The notes below the pieces were generated by a model. It saw nothing but the letters and a program-made list of their open reading frames with translations. It made no database searches and was not told the DNA's origin. From NCBI RefSeq assembly GCF_021440195.1, contig NZ_JAJTSZ010000001.1, positions 682,001-746,000 of the forward strand: a DNA stretch of 64,000 bases, written 5' to 3'. The stretch is from Dyadobacter sp. CY356 (GTDB lineage: Bacteria; Bacteroidota; Bacteroidia; Cytophagales; Spirosomataceae). The stretch's first letter is position 1; each line of letters opens with the position of its first letter. This document shows, one piece after another, positions 63,109 to 64,000 of this stretch. The position numbers were made by a program, and so were the translations under genes.

Positions 63109-64000
63109 GCTTCGCTCCATTTGGCCAGAATAATATTTAAAATGTCTAGTGCTACTTCCTTTTTTGATTTTAAAGGAAAACGATAAACGTTTTCAGATTT
63201 ATCAATAACGGTAATTTTGTTAGTATCGTGTGCAAATCCTGATCCTGCATCGTTTAGGGAATTCAGGACAATATAGTCAAAGTTTTTGCGACGTAATTTG
63301 TCCAGGGCATATTCCATTTCATGTTCAGTTTCCAGGGCAAATCCAACCAAAAGCTGACGATCTTTCTTCTGCTTTCCAAGAGTTCCGGCGATGTCTGTCG
63401 TTTTTATCAATTCCAGGTTGATCTCATCACCCTGTTTTTTTATTTTTTGATCCGCAATGTGCATCGGCGTATAATCGGCCACCGCAGCGGAAAAAATGAC
63501 AAGATCATACTGAGAAAAATATTCCTGCGTGGCTTCAAACATCTGTTTCGCCGTTTCCACCTTAGTAACTGACACGCCATCCGGAATTGCTAAACTGGTT
63601 GGGCCGCTTATCAGTCTGACATTAGCTCCGGCATCTGCAAACGCCCGGGCAATTGCATAGCCCATTTTTCCCGAAGACCGGTTGCTGATATAACGAACCG
63701 GATCTATGGGTTCGGCTGTCGGGCCGGCCGTGATTAGTACATTTTTTGTTTTGGCAACAGGTCTTTCCGAAAAATGAGCAATAAGGCGCGATAGGATTTT
63801 TTCTGGTTCTGCCAATCTCCCTTCCCCAACCAGGCCGCTTGCTAATTCGCCAGACGCTGCTTCAATTAATTTATTTCCATAACTCAAAAGTGTCTCAATA
63901 TTCTTTTGTGTTGACGGATGACGATACATATCCACGTCCATCGCCGGAGCAAAAAACACGGGGCAGCGGGCAGAAAGATATACAGCTGTAAGTAAATCAT
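63105..64000 (-). CDS. coaBC: Phosphopantothenoylcysteine decarboxylase/synthetase CoaBC, C-terminal part
   Basis: Bifunctional enzyme of coenzyme A synthesis. The frame is open to the last base, so the start lies outside the window. Visible are the end of the CoaC flavin domain (VFFAPAMDVDMYRHPST) and the CoaB synthetase domain, with VLITAGPTAEPIDPVRYISN, RSSGKMGYAIARAFADAGA and the C-terminal KKQKDRQLLVGFALETE segment, cited as LLVGFALETE. The apparent start at 63959 is an internal GTG; residues before it (DLLTAVYLSARCP) continue the flavoprotein. It leads the run with DUF4835. Confidence 0.95.
   Translation of the reverse strand, partial: DLLTAVYLSARCPVFFAPAMDVDMYRHPSTQKNIETLLSYGNKLIEAASGELASGLVGEGRLAEPEKILSRLIAHFSERPVAKTKNVLITAGPTAEPIDPVRYISNRSSGKMGYAIARAFADAGANVRLISGPTSLAIPDGVSVTKVETAKQMFEATQEYFSQYDLVIFSAAVADYTPMHIADQKIKKQGDEINLELIKTTDIAGTLGKQKKDRQLLVGFALETEHEMEYALDKLRRKNFDYIVLNSLNDAGSGFAHDTNKITVIDKSENVYRFPLKSKKEVALDILNIILAKWSEA

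Noticed and set aside
1..64000. tRNA or rRNA genes
   Set aside because: I looked for T-loop motifs of the GGTTCGAATCC kind and for rRNA cores in the gaps and found none that form a gene.

Overview
This window is chromosomal DNA from a member of the Bacteroidota, most likely a Cytophagales/Spirosomataceae bacterium close to Dyadobacter. The genus is inferred from gene content and protein style, not from any search. The signs are a PorP/SprF-type type IX secretion (T9SS) protein, a C-terminal T9SS sorting domain, two SusC-like carboxypeptidase-regulatory/TonB outer-membrane barrels, a DUF4835-type protein between coaBC and recN, a long low-complexity insert in Rho, and promoter-like TAnnTTTG (-7) motifs. 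Almost every stretch is coding. I see no rRNA, tRNA, CRISPR array, transposase or prophage module.

Layout. 1-1.2 kb: the end of a lactate-utilisation operon (lutB end, lutC). 1.4-7.4 kb: cmk, a DAO-type FAD oxidoreductase, a 1070-aa TolB-like propeller/barrel protein and a PorP/SprF protein. 7.5-12 kb: sucA-sucB (2-oxoglutarate dehydrogenase E1 and E2). 12-17.3 kb: a small envelope protein, a MazG-like protein, dtd, sdaA, mgtE and rsmA. 17.4-21 kb: a 1204-residue hybrid histidine kinase. 21-30.5 kb: a DinB protein, a SusC-like barrel protein, an orphan LuxR-type regulator and two large secreted/surface proteins (an S74-chaperone tail-fibre-like protein and a T9SS adhesin-like protein). 30.6-35.1 kb, minus strand: a LysM membrane protein, purE, purK and a BatA-type protein. 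35.5-36.0 kb: a YcxB-like membrane protein. 36.1-37.7 kb: a non-coding block of palindromic repeats, including nine tandem copies of a ~152-bp unit. 38-41.6 kb: the oxidative pentose-phosphate operon gnd-zwf-pgl, followed by a sigma-54 response regulator. 43.5-49.3 kb: a 1-Cys peroxiredoxin, a polytopic membrane protein, a second TonB-type barrel, a truncated chemoreceptor-like protein and a lipoprotein. 49.5-55.4 kb: htpG, two paralogous membrane helix-hairpin-helix proteins, an OmpA-domain protein and rho. 55.9-58.5 kb: coaX, an outer-membrane protein and lptC. 58.5-64 kb, minus strand: coaBC (cut by the window end), DUF4835, a 75-aa Sm-like protein, recN, a small lipoprotein, a SCO protein and cytochrome c.

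Most genes are housekeeping: central carbon metabolism, nucleotide and CoA synthesis, RNA and DNA maintenance, envelope biogenesis. The less ordinary parts are the repeat block upstream of gnd, the low-complexity insert of Rho, the Sm-like mini-protein, the HHH/OmpA trio, the surface-protein region at 24.9-30.5 kb and a large intergenic hairpin at 24.8 kb. Several convergent gene pairs are separated by long, perfect, symmetric hairpins that probably terminate transcription in both directions.
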